Shown: one piece after another, positions 9,294 through 18,937 of the stretch
Numbering within the stretch: position 1 is the first letter of the stretch
How the letters are laid out: every line of letters starts with the position of its first letter
Source of the DNA: Orenia marismortui DSM 5156
GTDB lineage: Bacteria > Bacillota > Halanaerobiia > Halobacteroidales > Halobacteroidaceae
DNA length: 64,000 nucleotides
Assembly: GCF_000379025.1 (NCBI RefSeq)
Contig: NZ_KB900620.1
Location: forward strand, 178,802-242,801
Reading direction: 5' to 3'
Made by a program: the position numbers and the translations under genes
Notes under the pieces: model-generated
The model's input: the letters and a program-made list of their open reading frames with translations, nothing else
Databases searched by the model: none
What the model was told of the DNA's origin: nothing

Positions 9294-10412
9294 TTAGGAA
9301 CTAAGATCAAAAATACAATTACAAATATAATCAACTTCTTGATTAGTTAAATCTCCATAAATAGGAAGTGATAAAACTCTATCTGCTAAAAAATTCGCAT
9401 TAGTTAAGTGTCCTTTTAAAATATCTTTATCACGATAACTATCATAATTACTACATAATGGAGTATAGTATTTCTTTGTATAAATATTATTTTTAATTAG
9501 TTTCTCAAATAATTCATCCCTACTAAAATGGAACTCATCTGTAACTATAATAGGAAAATAAGCATAATTGTACTTTATGTTATCTTGTTCTTTTAAATAA
9601 CTAATCCCACTTATATCTTTTAATTTTTCTCTATATTGTTTAGCTATATCTTTTCTTTTTTCTATTTCTTGCTGATAATAATTTAGATTTAATAACCCCA
9701 TTATTGCTTGGAATTCATTCATTTTAGCATTTGTCCCTACTAATTGCGGACCTTTCCCCTTACAATATCCAAAGTTTCTTAGCAATTCTAACTTCTCTTT
9801 TAAAGAAACATCTTTATAAGTTAATACTCCTCCTTCAATTGAATTAAATACTTTAGTAGCATGTAAACTAAACATTGATATATATCCAAAATTGGCTATT
9901 GATTCTCCATTTATTTCAACTCCAAAGGCTTGAGCAGCATCATATATGACTTTTAAATTATACTTATTAGCTATTTCTTCGATTTTTTGTACATTAGCAG
10001 GATTACCAAAGATATGTACTGCTAATATAGCAGAAGTTTTTTCAGTAATTAAACTCTCTATTTTTTCAGGATCTATATTAAATGTATTCAATTCTATATC
10101 ACAAAAAACTGGTATAAGTCCATTAGAAACAATTACATGAGAGGTAGCTGCAAAGGTAAAGGGAGTTGTTATTACTTCTCCGTCTAAATCTAGAGCTTTA
10201 ATAGCTAAATCTAAAGCAAGAGTCCCATTTACAAATAAAGATAAATTATCCACTTCTAAGTGATCTTCTAAACATCTTTCAAATTTTTTATGTTTAGGGC
10301 CATTATTAGTTAGCCATTTACTACTCCAGATATCTTTCATTGCTTCATAATATTCTTCTATAGGAGGTAAAAATGGTTTAGTAACCAAAATTGATTCTTT
10401 AATTCTACTCAT
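9294..10412 (-). CDS. dTDP-4-keto-6-deoxyglucose aminotransferase-like, DegT/DnrJ/EryC1 family (VioA-like)
   Basis: PLP enzyme, 372 aa from ATG at 10412 (MSRIKESILVTKPF) with TGGAGG upstream. VTKPFLPPIEEY followed by WLTNNGPKHKKFE resembles VioA/FdtB-type aminotransferases that make dTDP-4-amino-4,6-dideoxy sugars. IYDAAQAFGV holds the cofactor Asp, and the Schiff-base lysine is K187 in SLHATKVFN. It is adjacent to rfbB and rfbA, which supply its 4-keto substrate, and an acetyltransferase at 12404 could acylate the product. The inferred product is viosamine or its isomer for flagellin glycans. The 4- versus 3-amino choice cannot be settled here. Confidence 0.86.
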   Translation of the reverse strand: MSRIKESILVTKPFLPPIEEYYEAMKDIWSSKWLTNNGPKHKKFERCLEDHLEVDNLSLFVNGTLALDLAIKALDLDGEVITTPFTFAATSHVIVSNGLIPVFCDIELNTFNIDPEKIESLITEKTSAILAVHIFGNPANVQKIEEIANKYNLKVIYDAAQAFGVEINGESIANFGYISMFSLHATKVFNSIEGGVLTYKDVSLKEKLELLRNFGYCKGKGPQLVGTNAKMNEFQAIMGLLNLNYYQQEIEKRKDIAKQYREKLKDISGISYLKEQDNIKYNYAYFPIIVTDEFHFSRDELFEKLIKNNIYTKKYYTPLCSNYDSYRDKDILKGHLTNANFLADRVLSLPIYGDLTNQEVDYICNCIFDLSS

Positions 10413-10569
10413 AATATTCCTCCAGTTTAACAAAATTTATTATTAAATATATTATATTTTCACTATAAATAATCACAAGTCTAACTATTATATACTATCA
10501 ATTTAAATTTAATAAATTTTTATAACTAAAAAATATAATTTTATAGAGTTTAAAATATTACTAAATTTA

Positions 10570-11463
10570 TTAATATAGATGTGGTTTAACAAATGATAAA
10601 TTATAACCTAATTTTTCATAAGATTGAATAATATTAAATTTTTTCAAATAATATATTAATGTTTCTTTTTTCCATCTTTCTAAACTTTCAAATCTTTCCC
10701 TTGGATCAAATTCCTTATTATCCATTTTATGTTTGTTAATTTTACCTACCCTATAAACATTATCCAAGTATTCCTGTGTTACTTTCACTTTATTATCAGT
10801 TACTCTTTCTATTAATTGGGTTAGTACTTTTGGATTTTGTGTAATCTCTTCCATCTTAACTTCTCCCATATAATTTATAAATGGAATTTTATAAATATTT
10901 TTACAGGCATCTATATCTAGCTTTAAACTTCCAAGTACTCTTGCTGCACCAAAAAAAGCAAGGTTTTCATATTTTCCAGGTGCTAACTTGTATTTTTCAC
11001 ATATATAATAAATAAAATCCTTATCTTCTAAAACCTTACCCAAAGTCCAATATAATTCATTTATATCAGTTTTGAATAAATCTTTAAATTGACCAAACCC
11101 AGACCAAACCAAAGAAATTGGATTTCTTATAAGATTAACAACATTATACATCCGTTTTGATACCTTAAACCTATTATATTGCACTGGTAAATCTCTTAAT
11201 CTATATAAGTGTACAGAACCATAAGAAATTGCATTACCATAATTTTCAATATAATCATAACTCTTATCGATTGGAATATTATGTCTATTTTTATATCCAT
11301 CATGAAATTCTTTTAACTTTTCTTTAATATCATTAGACAACTTTTCATTTATCAGATTAGCTGCACTATGAGAAGCTATTATATCTTCATGTTGATTCAA
11401 TACATAAGCTAGCCAATTGCTAGCACTCCAGCCATGACTTGCTATAATAAAATTATTATTCAT
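10570..11463 (-). CDS. Sulfotransferase-like P-loop protein
   Basis: 297 aa. The start IIASHGWSASNWLAYVLNQ resembles the 5'-phosphosulfate binding loop of PAPS-dependent sulfotransferases. NLIRNPISLVWSGFGQF (about residues 170-186) resembles the 3'-phosphate binding region (RNP, Ser). No signal peptide or membrane helix. Its ATG overlaps the stop of the upstream gene by one base (TAATG), so the two are translationally coupled. Next to sugar-modifying genes, it may decorate a flagellar glycan, but the donor could also be something other than PAPS. Family assignment is by motif only; a capsule-type P-loop transferase is possible. Confidence 0.62.
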   Translation of the reverse strand: MNNNFIIASHGWSASNWLAYVLNQHEDIIASHSAANLINEKLSNDIKEKLKEFHDGYKNRHNIPIDKSYDYIENYGNAISYGSVHLYRLRDLPVQYNRFKVSKRMYNVVNLIRNPISLVWSGFGQFKDLFKTDINELYWTLGKVLEDKDFIYYICEKYKLAPGKYENLAFFGAARVLGSLKLDIDACKNIYKIPFINYMGEVKMEEITQNPKVLTQLIERVTDNKVKVTQEYLDNVYRVGKINKHKMDNKEFDPRERFESLERWKKETLIYYLKKFNIIQSYEKLGYNLSFVKPHLY

Positions 11464-12401
11464 TAATACTCCTCCAATACAGCATACCCAAACCCACTTT
11501 TACCAAAAGTATTTCCATTATAAATTATATATCTTTTCCCATTATGGTCATAAACAAATGGATATTCTATCATCTTACTATCCCAACCATCTTCACTTAC
11601 ATCGATACCAACTTTCTCATCCATTCTATCCCAATCGATTCCATTGTGAGATTCTGCATAGCCTATTCTATAACTATTAGATGTATTTTCTCTATAATTT
11701 TGAAGATTTCTATGGGCATACCACATTTTATATATATCATCATCTTTTAATACACAAGCTCTGACTATTCCACACTCATTCTCATCCTTATAATCTATTG
11801 CAATTTGCCCTTCCCTTTTCCAGTCAATACCATTATTTGATTCTGCATATTTAATATGATAAAAAGGCTCACTTTTACCATTATATTTAACCCACTTTGT
11901 GTTTGATAGATACCACATCTTCCATATACCATTCTCTCTTAAAATATAGGGAACAGCACTATAATATGGCTCTTTATAATTTCTATCAAATAAAGGTCCT
12001 TCTGAAAACTTTTCAAACGTTACTCCACCATCATTACTTATTGCTAGTCCAATAGAATTGTGATAAGCTATTGTATTCCTAACATTCCAGCCAAGATAAT
12101 ACATCCAAACCTCTCCATTTACATCAATAACATGTGAGGGCATTACACCACAATCATCAAACATACCATCTTTCCCATGTGAAATAACTGGTTTATCATG
12201 AATATATGTTATGTTTTGGGGATCATTTGCCTCAACCTCTATAAAGGAAATATGTGATCTATTTTTTACATCTCTTGTAGCAAAATATATTCTTAATTTA
12301 TTTTCAGTTAATTTATATACAGTTGGAAGTGAGGCATGAGTTTTATTCCAAAAATAATCTCCACTCGGCTTGTAAATCAGACCTTTCTTCTGCCATTTCA
12401 C
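11463..12401 (-). CDS. Five-bladed beta-propeller glycosidase-like protein (GH43/GH32/GH68 superfamily)
   Basis: 312 aa, no signal peptide, so cytosolic. Repeated blade-like units of the arabinanase/levansucrase superfamily are visible: FATRDVKNRSHISF, VWMYYLGW, GLAISNDGG, WKMWYLSN, IKYAESNNGIDW, YKMWYAHR, IGYAESHNGIDWDR and YIIYNGN. Aspartates such as MFDDCGVMPS and the late MIEYPFVYDH are candidates for the acidic site. Ends overlapping the sulfotransferase-like start by one base and begins 2 nt after the acetyltransferase, so the three are coupled. Proteins of this type occur in surface-glycan clusters, where a cytosolic propeller more likely binds or remodels a nucleotide sugar than degrades polymer. 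Function not established. Confidence 0.72.
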   Translation of the reverse strand: MKWQKKGLIYKPSGDYFWNKTHASLPTVYKLTENKLRIYFATRDVKNRSHISFIEVEANDPQNITYIHDKPVISHGKDGMFDDCGVMPSHVIDVNGEVWMYYLGWNVRNTIAYHNSIGLAISNDGGVTFEKFSEGPLFDRNYKEPYYSAVPYILRENGIWKMWYLSNTKWVKYNGKSEPFYHIKYAESNNGIDWKREGQIAIDYKDENECGIVRACVLKDDDIYKMWYAHRNLQNYRENTSNSYRIGYAESHNGIDWDRMDEKVGIDVSEDGWDSKMIEYPFVYDHNGKRYIIYNGNTFGKSGFGYAVLEEY

Positions 12402-12403
12402 AA

Positions 12404-13063
12404 TTATATCCTCCTTAATCTATTACTTGGTACTTTTGATTTTTCTGTCCCTTTGGGAGAAAAAACAGCCATATCATCTGTATTTTTTAAAATAATTGCT
12501 GAAGCTCCAATTACATTTTCTTTTCCAATTGTAACATTATCTCTAATTGTCACATTAACTCCTATAAAGGTATATTCCCCTACTGTTACACTTCCTGATA
12601 CTACAACATGTGAAGCCAAAAAACAATTATCTTCAATGGTTGTATGATGACCTATATGATTACCACTCCATAAAATACAATTATCACCTATTTTAGTGAA
12701 GGGCTGAATAACGTTATCTTCAAGAACAAAGCAATTTTCACCAATTGAACTAGCATAACAAGTAGCCTTTGAACTTATATAACTTATAAAACCATATCCT
12801 TTTTTCTTAGCATCTTTATATTTTTCAGTTCTAATCATATTTACTTTTTTATAACTTATTGGTATAAACATTTTATATTCATCTGGAGGATATTGATCTA
12901 CAACTTTTTCATATTCTATAACTGGCAATTGATGAAATTTGTCTTCTTTCATATATTCTTTATCAACGGTAAAAGCAACAACCTCATGTTCACTATCATT
13001 TTTTAAATAAAAATGAGCTAACTCAGCTATCTGTCCTATACCAAATATTATTACTTTTGCCAT
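12404..13063 (-). CDS. Left-handed beta-helix sugar O/N-acyltransferase (NeuD/PglD/VioB-like)
   Basis: 219 aa. The N-terminal half is a Rossmann-like PglD_N domain (VIIFGIGQIAELAHFYL, VVAFTVDKEY). The C-terminal half is hexapeptide repeats, among them IGENCFVLEDNVIQPFTKIG, WSGNHIGHHTTIEDN and VTVGEYTFIGVNVTIRDN. His in GNHIGHHTTI matches the catalytic His region of PglD-like acetyltransferases. Located two bases upstream of the propeller gene and near an amino-sugar synthesis cassette, it probably acetylates the 4-amino group of the dTDP or UDP sugar. Acyl donor and exact acceptor are unknown. Confidence 0.85.
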   Translation of the reverse strand: MAKVIIFGIGQIAELAHFYLKNDSEHEVVAFTVDKEYMKEDKFHQLPVIEYEKVVDQYPPDEYKMFIPISYKKVNMIRTEKYKDAKKKGYGFISYISSKATCYASSIGENCFVLEDNVIQPFTKIGDNCILWSGNHIGHHTTIEDNCFLASHVVVSGSVTVGEYTFIGVNVTIRDNVTIGKENVIGASAIILKNTDDMAVFSPKGTEKSKVPSNRLRRI

Positions 13064-13103
13064 TATGACTTGCCTCCTTATAAGATTATTTTTATAAAAA
13101 TAT

Positions 13104-13802
13104 TTAAACCAATTTATATTTTTCTAATAAGAGTTTTATTTTATCCTTAGAATTAAACATTAGTATATCAATGATTGATAAATTTGGAATGAATTCATTC
13201 TTGTATTGTTTATATTTTATATCTTCAGCCTTAATAAAATATAATTCTATTCCTTCTCTTATAAATTCCTCTTTAGAGTATAATTCATACCCTCCAATTG
13301 GATTTATATATATACCCGCTTCTAATTCTTTGCATATTTCCAAAATCTTATTTTGTCCTATTAGTTCATTATCCTTTTTTATTTTAGAAGAAATAATAAA
13401 TTCTGTATTAAAATCTAAATAATTTGCTATACCTTTCAAACTGAATTCTATAAATTTAACTAAATTACTTTCATCATTTAGCATTATTTCCTCTATTAAA
13501 GGAAAAACTTGATCATAATATGGTGCTTTAACATATGCATGTCTAATTGTCTTTAATAACTTCTTTTTCTGCCTTTCACCATCATGTATAACGATTTGAT
13601 TTATAAGCTTACTTTGGCTAGCTCCACTCAAAGCTAAGGTTATCATATGTGCCTCACCATTTAAAAGTATACGATTTCTATTTATCCATCCTCTATTTAT
13701 GTAATTAACATCATCATATAAAATGAATTTATCAACTTGATTTATCAACTGAAAATAACCTATATACGGTAAAAAATAAGGTTGCATAATTGCTACTTTC
13801 AT
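13104..13802 (-). CDS. WbqC-like family protein
   Basis: 232 aa from ATG at 13802 (MKVAIMQPYFLPYIGYF), with GAGAGGAG upstream. The opening MQPYFLPYIGYFQLI, the DDVNYINRGWINRNRI segment and IGGYELYSKEEF are the recognisable WbqC pattern. WbqC-like proteins are found in O-antigen and surface-glycan clusters, with suggested roles in transferring acyl or amino-acid groups to amino sugars; the reaction is not firmly established. It sits between the CgeB-like transferase and the acetyltransferase, which supports a role in decorating the same sugar. No export signal. Confidence 0.85.
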   Translation of the reverse strand: MKVAIMQPYFLPYIGYFQLINQVDKFILYDDVNYINRGWINRNRILLNGEAHMITLALSGASQSKLINQIVIHDGERQKKKLLKTIRHAYVKAPYYDQVFPLIEEIMLNDESNLVKFIEFSLKGIANYLDFNTEFIISSKIKKDNELIGQNKILEICKELEAGIYINPIGGYELYSKEEFIREGIELYFIKAEDIKYKQYKNEFIPNLSIIDILMFNSKDKIKLLLEKYKLV

Positions 13803-13851
13803 TTTATATACTCCTCTCAAATCATAGATCATATCCTTTCTACCTTTTAAA

Positions 13852-16206
13852 TCATTCTATATATGACAGTATCTCTTTAGCTCTGTGTAGAAAAGTATGT
13901 GACTTAGCCACTTTTTTTTGTCCATTTCTTGTTATCTTTTTTAATTTATCTTCATTATCCAATAATTTATTTAATATATTGGGTAATTGGTCAATTTCTT
14001 TCCATTTATAATATATAATATCTTCATTATCTTTAAAATTATTTCTTAAGTATTCATTAGTATTAGTCACTACAGCCGTACCATAATACATACCATTAAA
14101 TATTCTTTCATGCCCATTGTATGAAAATTCTGGAATCACATTTATTAATATCTTTGATTTTTTTATTTCTTCTATTAATTTTTCAAAATCAATAGAATTG
14201 TTAATAGAATACCCTTTCTTATTCTCAATAAATTTATGCCATCCACTACCAAAAACCTTTACGTTAAAACCTTTTAATGCATTTAGCACCTTAATTCTAC
14301 GATAGTTTCTAGCATACTTATCGACCAATCTAGCACACTTATAAATATCTTTTTTATGATTTCTTTTGAGGTCAATTCCTTTACATTTTAAAATATAATC
14401 CACATCATTTTGAATATCTAAAAACTCCTTACTCAATGCATATTCTGCAAGTTCATCAAAAATTTCAGAAATTAACCCGCCAAATTTCAACCATTCAGTT
14501 CTAAAAAACTCTGGATCTTTTATAGTACCAGCAAAGAGTATATCATTATCTTTTTCAACAATATTGTTATCAAAGTTAATATGTGCCCCAGCAGGTACAA
14601 AAATAGAATCCAAATTTAAAACTTCCTTTATGAATTTTTTATGAGTCTTATCTACACATAATATAGTCTCATTTTCTAAAGGAGATAATAAACGATTATA
14701 GTGGTAGACAGGATGATCAGCATATTTACTTACAAAATTAATATTTGGAAAATATGCTAACTCTTCTGTGAAGTATTTTATCACTTTACCATTTACAGCT
14801 AGTACAAATTTAACTTTATTAGTTAGCAATATATTAAAGAGATCATCAGTATCATCAGAAGATGAGTCTATAATTTTAGTCTTATATCCCAATTTATTAT
14901 ATATTTGTGATAGATTATCTATAAAATATCTTGCCACATTATATCGACTTTTTCCTTTTAATAGAACTATAACTTCTTTATCTAATTTACTCTGATTCTT
15001 TATTTCTAAAGAGTATTTATCAATAAATCTTAAAGCTATATTATTATTACTATCTAAAGACAATAGTTTGTGACAAACATTTCTAAGCTTATCCTTAAGA
15101 TTTAATTTATTAAGACATTTAGCATATATCTCTAAAATTTTAAAATCAAATTCATAATTCTTTAAATGTCCTTCACATAGTTTTCTGCACTTTTCAAAAT
15201 CTTTCATTTTAAGATATGTGCAGACTATTTGATAAAAAATATTAAGTTCCATATAGTTAGCTTTATTAGGTACAAGTTCACAACTAAACCCTTTTTCAGA
15301 TATAAACTTTTTAAATATTTTAAATCGATCTACTTTTAATCTTAAAAGCAAACTCAATAAATCAGCTATATGAGAAAAACTCTTTTTTTTATCTTTTATA
15401 GATTCGATAATACTATTACATATCTCTTCTTGCTTTCTTAAATTTATTTTTTTTAAAGAATCAAAATATGATAATAAAAATTCATCTGCTATTTTCTTAT
15501 CTTGCATCTTATATATTTCTAAAATTATATTATAAATATAATTATATCTACTTATCTCTTGTATTTTTGTTAAATCTAAATTGATTTTATTATTCAATTC
15601 TTTTTTAAGAACAACTTTTTCAGTTACTGCTTGTCCATCTGATTGAAATTTAAAAGAAGAACCTTTATAATAATAAACTTTATTTACTTTTTTCTTATTA
15701 ACCTTCTGCTTAAAATTAAAATTAGATAAACTATCAAAATAACTTGAATTATAATTGCTTTTCATAAAAATGAACAGAGGTTGATATTTATCAAAGTCTA
15801 AATTCAAATAAATTTTCCCTTGAAGAGTCTCGTTTTCAGTCCCTGTAAAATTAGATAGTTCTCTATAAAAATCCCTTTTAACATCATTACTATCGAATAA
15901 CAAAAGCTTATTTCCATTTCTATTACTAATAAAATAAACAAAATCATCAATTAAGGAATTATAACAACGGTAAGATGAAAATATAATATCTTTTATATTT
16001 GAAATCAAACTTATTCTCTCAATGTTTTTATTCTTCCCTTTAATATCTTCAATAAAAGAAACCAGCATATCAGGTTTAAAAAACTCATCTCTATAATTAA
16101 ATCTTTTGATCTCATATCCCTTTTTTTTAAATTGAGTTATTATTTTATTATATCTAATTTGCTTATCCAATTTATAAGATAGACTTACTAATATTTTTTT
16201 CGACAT
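13852..16206 (-). CDS. CgeB-like glycosyltransferase with long N-terminal region
   Basis: 784 aa from ATG at 16206 (MSKKILVSLSYKL) with GAGAGGG upstream. The C-terminal 350 residues look like the CgeB/DUF3880 plus Glyco_trans_1 arrangement: NVKVFGSGWHKF, a run of helices, NVIPEFSYNGHERIFNGMYY and GTAVVTNTNEYL, with E/R residues at the nucleotide-sugar site. The middle (about 200-400) is helical with TPR-like spacing (CRKLCEGHLKNYEFDFKILE). The first 180 residues are unassigned. Lies 41 nt downstream of the second Maf gene. A role in extending or starting a flagellar glycan is inference. Confidence 0.72.
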   Translation of the reverse strand: MSKKILVSLSYKLDKQIRYNKIITQFKKKGYEIKRFNYRDEFFKPDMLVSFIEDIKGKNKNIERISLISNIKDIIFSSYRCYNSLIDDFVYFISNRNGNKLLLFDSNDVKRDFYRELSNFTGTENETLQGKIYLNLDFDKYQPLFIFMKSNYNSSYFDSLSNFNFKQKVNKKKVNKVYYYKGSSFKFQSDGQAVTEKVVLKKELNNKINLDLTKIQEISRYNYIYNIILEIYKMQDKKIADEFLLSYFDSLKKINLRKQEEICNSIIESIKDKKKSFSHIADLLSLLLRLKVDRFKIFKKFISEKGFSCELVPNKANYMELNIFYQIVCTYLKMKDFEKCRKLCEGHLKNYEFDFKILEIYAKCLNKLNLKDKLRNVCHKLLSLDSNNNIALRFIDKYSLEIKNQSKLDKEVIVLLKGKSRYNVARYFIDNLSQIYNKLGYKTKIIDSSSDDTDDLFNILLTNKVKFVLAVNGKVIKYFTEELAYFPNINFVSKYADHPVYHYNRLLSPLENETILCVDKTHKKFIKEVLNLDSIFVPAGAHINFDNNIVEKDNDILFAGTIKDPEFFRTEWLKFGGLISEIFDELAEYALSKEFLDIQNDVDYILKCKGIDLKRNHKKDIYKCARLVDKYARNYRRIKVLNALKGFNVKVFGSGWHKFIENKKGYSINNSIDFEKLIEEIKKSKILINVIPEFSYNGHERIFNGMYYGTAVVTNTNEYLRNNFKDNEDIIYYKWKEIDQLPNILNKLLDNEDKLKKITRNGQKKVAKSHTFLHRAKEILSYIE

Positions 16207-16247
16207 AATTAACCCTCTCATTTTAGTTTAAAAAACCAGATGTATTC

Positions 16248-17717
16248 TTATAACCCCTCTTCAAGTAACCTTTTTATTCTATCCGTTGATAATTTGCTTT
16301 TATTAGTCTTAAAGCTATTAATAACTTTTGCTATAATCTCACTTTTATTAATACCTATATCGCAGTATTTATTAATAACATCTTTTAACTTCATTATTTC
16401 CGTCCCTTTTATCTTAGCTCCACCCTCGGTAGCATCAATATAGTTAATGGTTGAATACTTCTCTATATACCTTTCAAATCTCTTCAATGGTAAATAATAA
16501 GTAAGAGAAGTATATACCTTTTCACCATTAATCCCTTCGACTTCTCTCAATAAAGAAGTATCTACCTTTCTTTCTTCAGAAAATACACTAGAAGCATGAG
16601 TTACCCCCTCTTGACTAAAAGCAAAATCTTGACCAACAAATATAATGGGATTACCTCCTAAAATTCTAGCAAAATCTAATGCTGTAATAGCTACTGTATT
16701 ATTAGTTTCAATCCTTCCTTTATCTACCTCTGAATTTATTTTATTCATACTTATATCTTGTTTAGATAATCCAACTATTTTAGGCCCACTATAACCTTTT
16801 ACTAATTCGTGATTAGCACCCATAGAATATACCAATGGAATTCCAATACCTTTAATCTCTTTATAAAATCTACTATAACTTGTCTGCACAGGGTCTATTG
16901 TTACAATAAAATCAGGATAAATGTGATTATCTAATAAAAGTGGAACAGAAGTATCTACAGAAATAATAATACCTTTATCTTTAACCAACTTTAAATCTTT
17001 GATATTATTATTTAATGAGGGTCCAGCTGACACTATAAAAATAGGAACTTCTTCAAAAGTAGATTTAAATTCTTTTACACCTATACTTCGATTAAGTTCC
17101 TCAATGTTATTTATGATATTATTACTAATTACTTCAGAAAATCTCTTTTGACTTTTCTGATTAATTTTAATCTCTTCCATTATATCTTTTAGAAATAGAA
17201 AAGATTTAGGAATGATTTTAATAGACTGCTGATGTGAAATTACTTTACTATCTTCACTAGAAAATTTTTCTAATAATGATTGTATCTTTCTTAGCAAAAG
17301 TTTTTTTTCTTTTTCCAAAATAATATTAACCTGTTTATTTCCCAATACATTAACTAAATTTCGCTTTTCTAAAGCTAATTTAAAAACATCTAAATTAGGA
17401 ATAATGATATTAAGGTGCTGATTATTATTTAATCTACTTAATATTTTTTCTACATGATAACCAAATCCAAAACCAACTAATATTATTTCTTTAAAACCTT
17501 TTAATGAATTAGTTTTTACGAATCTTTCTGCTTCTTTGATAGGATTATATTTGCTATGCAATAATATCTTATTGTTAAAAATCGTCTCTGCTTCCAAAGT
17601 AAAATTACCGGTTCTACTTTTCAAAATTTTCAAGTGTCTATCACTCTCTATTTTTGATATAATATTTCTAATCTCTAGTCCCAAACATTTTAAATTTTCC
17701 TTATATACGATATTCAT
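16248..17717 (-). CDS. Maf-type motility-associated glycosyltransferase (DUF115), copy 2
   Basis: 489 aa, about 125 residues shorter than copy 1 because the helical C-terminus is reduced. Shared landmarks are LHSKYNPIKEAERFV (53-67), VGFGFGYHV (81-89), SAGPSL (230-235), YPDFIVTIDP, IFVGQDFAFS and IDATEGGAKIKGT. TTAGGTGA precedes the ATG at 17717. It groups with sulfotransferase-like proteins and a CgeB-like transferase, whereas copy 1 groups with fliS and fliB. Two Maf proteins plus two amino-sugar pathways suggest two kinds of sugar or two acceptor proteins. Confidence 0.87.
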   Translation of the reverse strand: MNIVYKENLKCLGLEIRNIISKIESDRHLKILKSRTGNFTLEAETIFNNKILLHSKYNPIKEAERFVKTNSLKGFKEIILVGFGFGYHVEKILSRLNNNQHLNIIIPNLDVFKLALEKRNLVNVLGNKQVNIILEKEKKLLLRKIQSLLEKFSSEDSKVISHQQSIKIIPKSFLFLKDIMEEIKINQKSQKRFSEVISNNIINNIEELNRSIGVKEFKSTFEEVPIFIVSAGPSLNNNIKDLKLVKDKGIIISVDTSVPLLLDNHIYPDFIVTIDPVQTSYSRFYKEIKGIGIPLVYSMGANHELVKGYSGPKIVGLSKQDISMNKINSEVDKGRIETNNTVAITALDFARILGGNPIIFVGQDFAFSQEGVTHASSVFSEERKVDTSLLREVEGINGEKVYTSLTYYLPLKRFERYIEKYSTINYIDATEGGAKIKGTEIMKLKDVINKYCDIGINKSEIIAKVINSFKTNKSKLSTDRIKRLLEEGL

Positions 17718-17727
17718 TATTATTCAC

Positions 17728-17901
17728 CTAAGCCCTAGTTAATTTATAAATTAATCCCATAGATTTCACCAAAGGATCTAAAGCAAAGGTTTCCCATTGA
17801 TATTCTTTAATTTTTATTTTTGGTATTCCCTTTGCCAACTCTAAAAAATTAAAACCAATAAAATTATAAAATTTGCTTTGGTACCGGGAAATCAAGTCCA
17901 T
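17728..17901 (-). pseudogene. Short protein-like reading frame, possible remnant of a lost gene 3' end
   Basis: 57 codons from ATG at 17901 to TAG at 17728, in a different frame from, and overlapping by 38 nt, the end of the sulfotransferase-like gene; it ends 10 nt before the Maf copy 2 start. The peptide (FIGFNFLELAKGIPKIKIK then WETFALDPLVKSMGLIYKL) has balanced hydrophobic and charged residues unlike random AT-rich spacer. I do not recognise it. It could be a fused-away C-terminal fragment left by deletion, or a chance frame. No ribosome site is obvious at the ATG. Confidence 0.25.
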
Positions 17902-18919
17902 AAAATGACCATAACTTTTCTATCTGATTCATGATATCATTAACTTCTTTACCATCCCAACAATCATAATCATAGTTTCTAGGAGTAATTCTTAATCCAG
18001 AAGGTTCACTATCAAAACCATGTTTTTTGAAGAAATCTACTAAAAACATATCCATTTCAGAAAATAGAATAGGAGTTATCTCTCCTTTAGGCAAACCATC
18101 TCTCAATATCTCTGTATAAGTGTTCTTCCATTTTATTAGATAATTAACTAAAGCCATTGGAGCATCATCAATTGTAACATCATTATAACTACTCTTTAGG
18201 GTATTCTCAAATAAGGAAAAACCTATAGCAGCTGGATGTCTAACTGTAATTAAATAGTTAGCACTATCTCCAAAAATGCGATCTAACAAACTAATAGAAT
18301 GACTAAATCTAACATTCTTTAGAACAACCTTCTTTTTATCTTTAGCAACTTGATTAATATATACTAAGAACTGGGATAATTGGAAAATAAAATTGTAATA
18401 ATTTTCTGGTCTTCTCCAGGCTAAATTAGACTCTACGTAAACCCTATTATGTTTATCACCTTTAATAAACATTGGATATGGAATCCCATCATGAACCAAA
18501 CTCTTTATCATCTTTTGCATTGGCCAATCAAAAGCTCTACTAACTTCACTCTGTAAGTAAGTTCCTCCCGTTCTATTCATCCCAATTATAAAATGAAATT
18601 CTTTTCTTCCTATATATTTATTAACGATATCATCTTGCTTATTAATAATAGCATTAAATAATTCTAACACTTCATTGATAAAAATCGCCAATTCTCTTTG
18701 GAACTTTGAATCATTTTTTAACTTTTCTTTACCAAGTTGAGACCATCTTTCCATAGTAGCTTGAAACTCCTCACCTTTGTGTCCAGCTAAACCCCTTGCT
18801 TCCCACATTTCATCAGGATCAAATCCTCCAATATATTCTATGACTCCACTATGAATAAGCAATTGTATATTAAACTCATTATTAAACGAAATTAAATTCT
18901 TCAACTTATTATCTCTCAT
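17864..18919 (-). CDS. Sulfotransferase-like protein, paralogue A
   Basis: 351 aa. FIIGMNRTGGTYLQSEVSRAF (about residues 110-130) resembles a sulfotransferase P-loop, and ITVRHPAAIGFSLF (about 225-238) the 3'-phosphate binding segment. Other landmarks are WRRPENYYNFIFQLSQF, VVLKNVRF, a PILFSEMD segment and the C-terminal YGLDFPVPK. It is paralogous over most of its length to the next gene upstream (18938-19939). No signal peptide. Lies in the flagellar glycosylation island 147 nt upstream of Maf copy 2. PAPS dependence is not shown; it may transfer another group. The family match is by motif. Confidence 0.6.
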   Translation of the reverse strand: MRDNKLKNLISFNNEFNIQLLIHSGVIEYIGGFDPDEMWEARGLAGHKGEEFQATMERWSQLGKEKLKNDSKFQRELAIFINEVLELFNAIINKQDDIVNKYIGRKEFHFIIGMNRTGGTYLQSEVSRAFDWPMQKMIKSLVHDGIPYPMFIKGDKHNRVYVESNLAWRRPENYYNFIFQLSQFLVYINQVAKDKKKVVLKNVRFSHSISLLDRIFGDSANYLITVRHPAAIGFSLFENTLKSSYNDVTIDDAPMALVNYLIKWKNTYTEILRDGLPKGEITPILFSEMDMFLVDFFKKHGFDSEPSGLRITPRNYDYDCWDGKEVNDIMNQIEKLWSFYGLDFPVPKQIL

Positions 18920-18937
18920 AATTATTCCTCCATTAAT

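Noticed and set aside
12336-12647. 103-codon plus-strand frame opposite the acetyltransferase
   Set aside because: It mirrors the hexapeptide-repeat coding sequence on the other strand and spans a gene junction.
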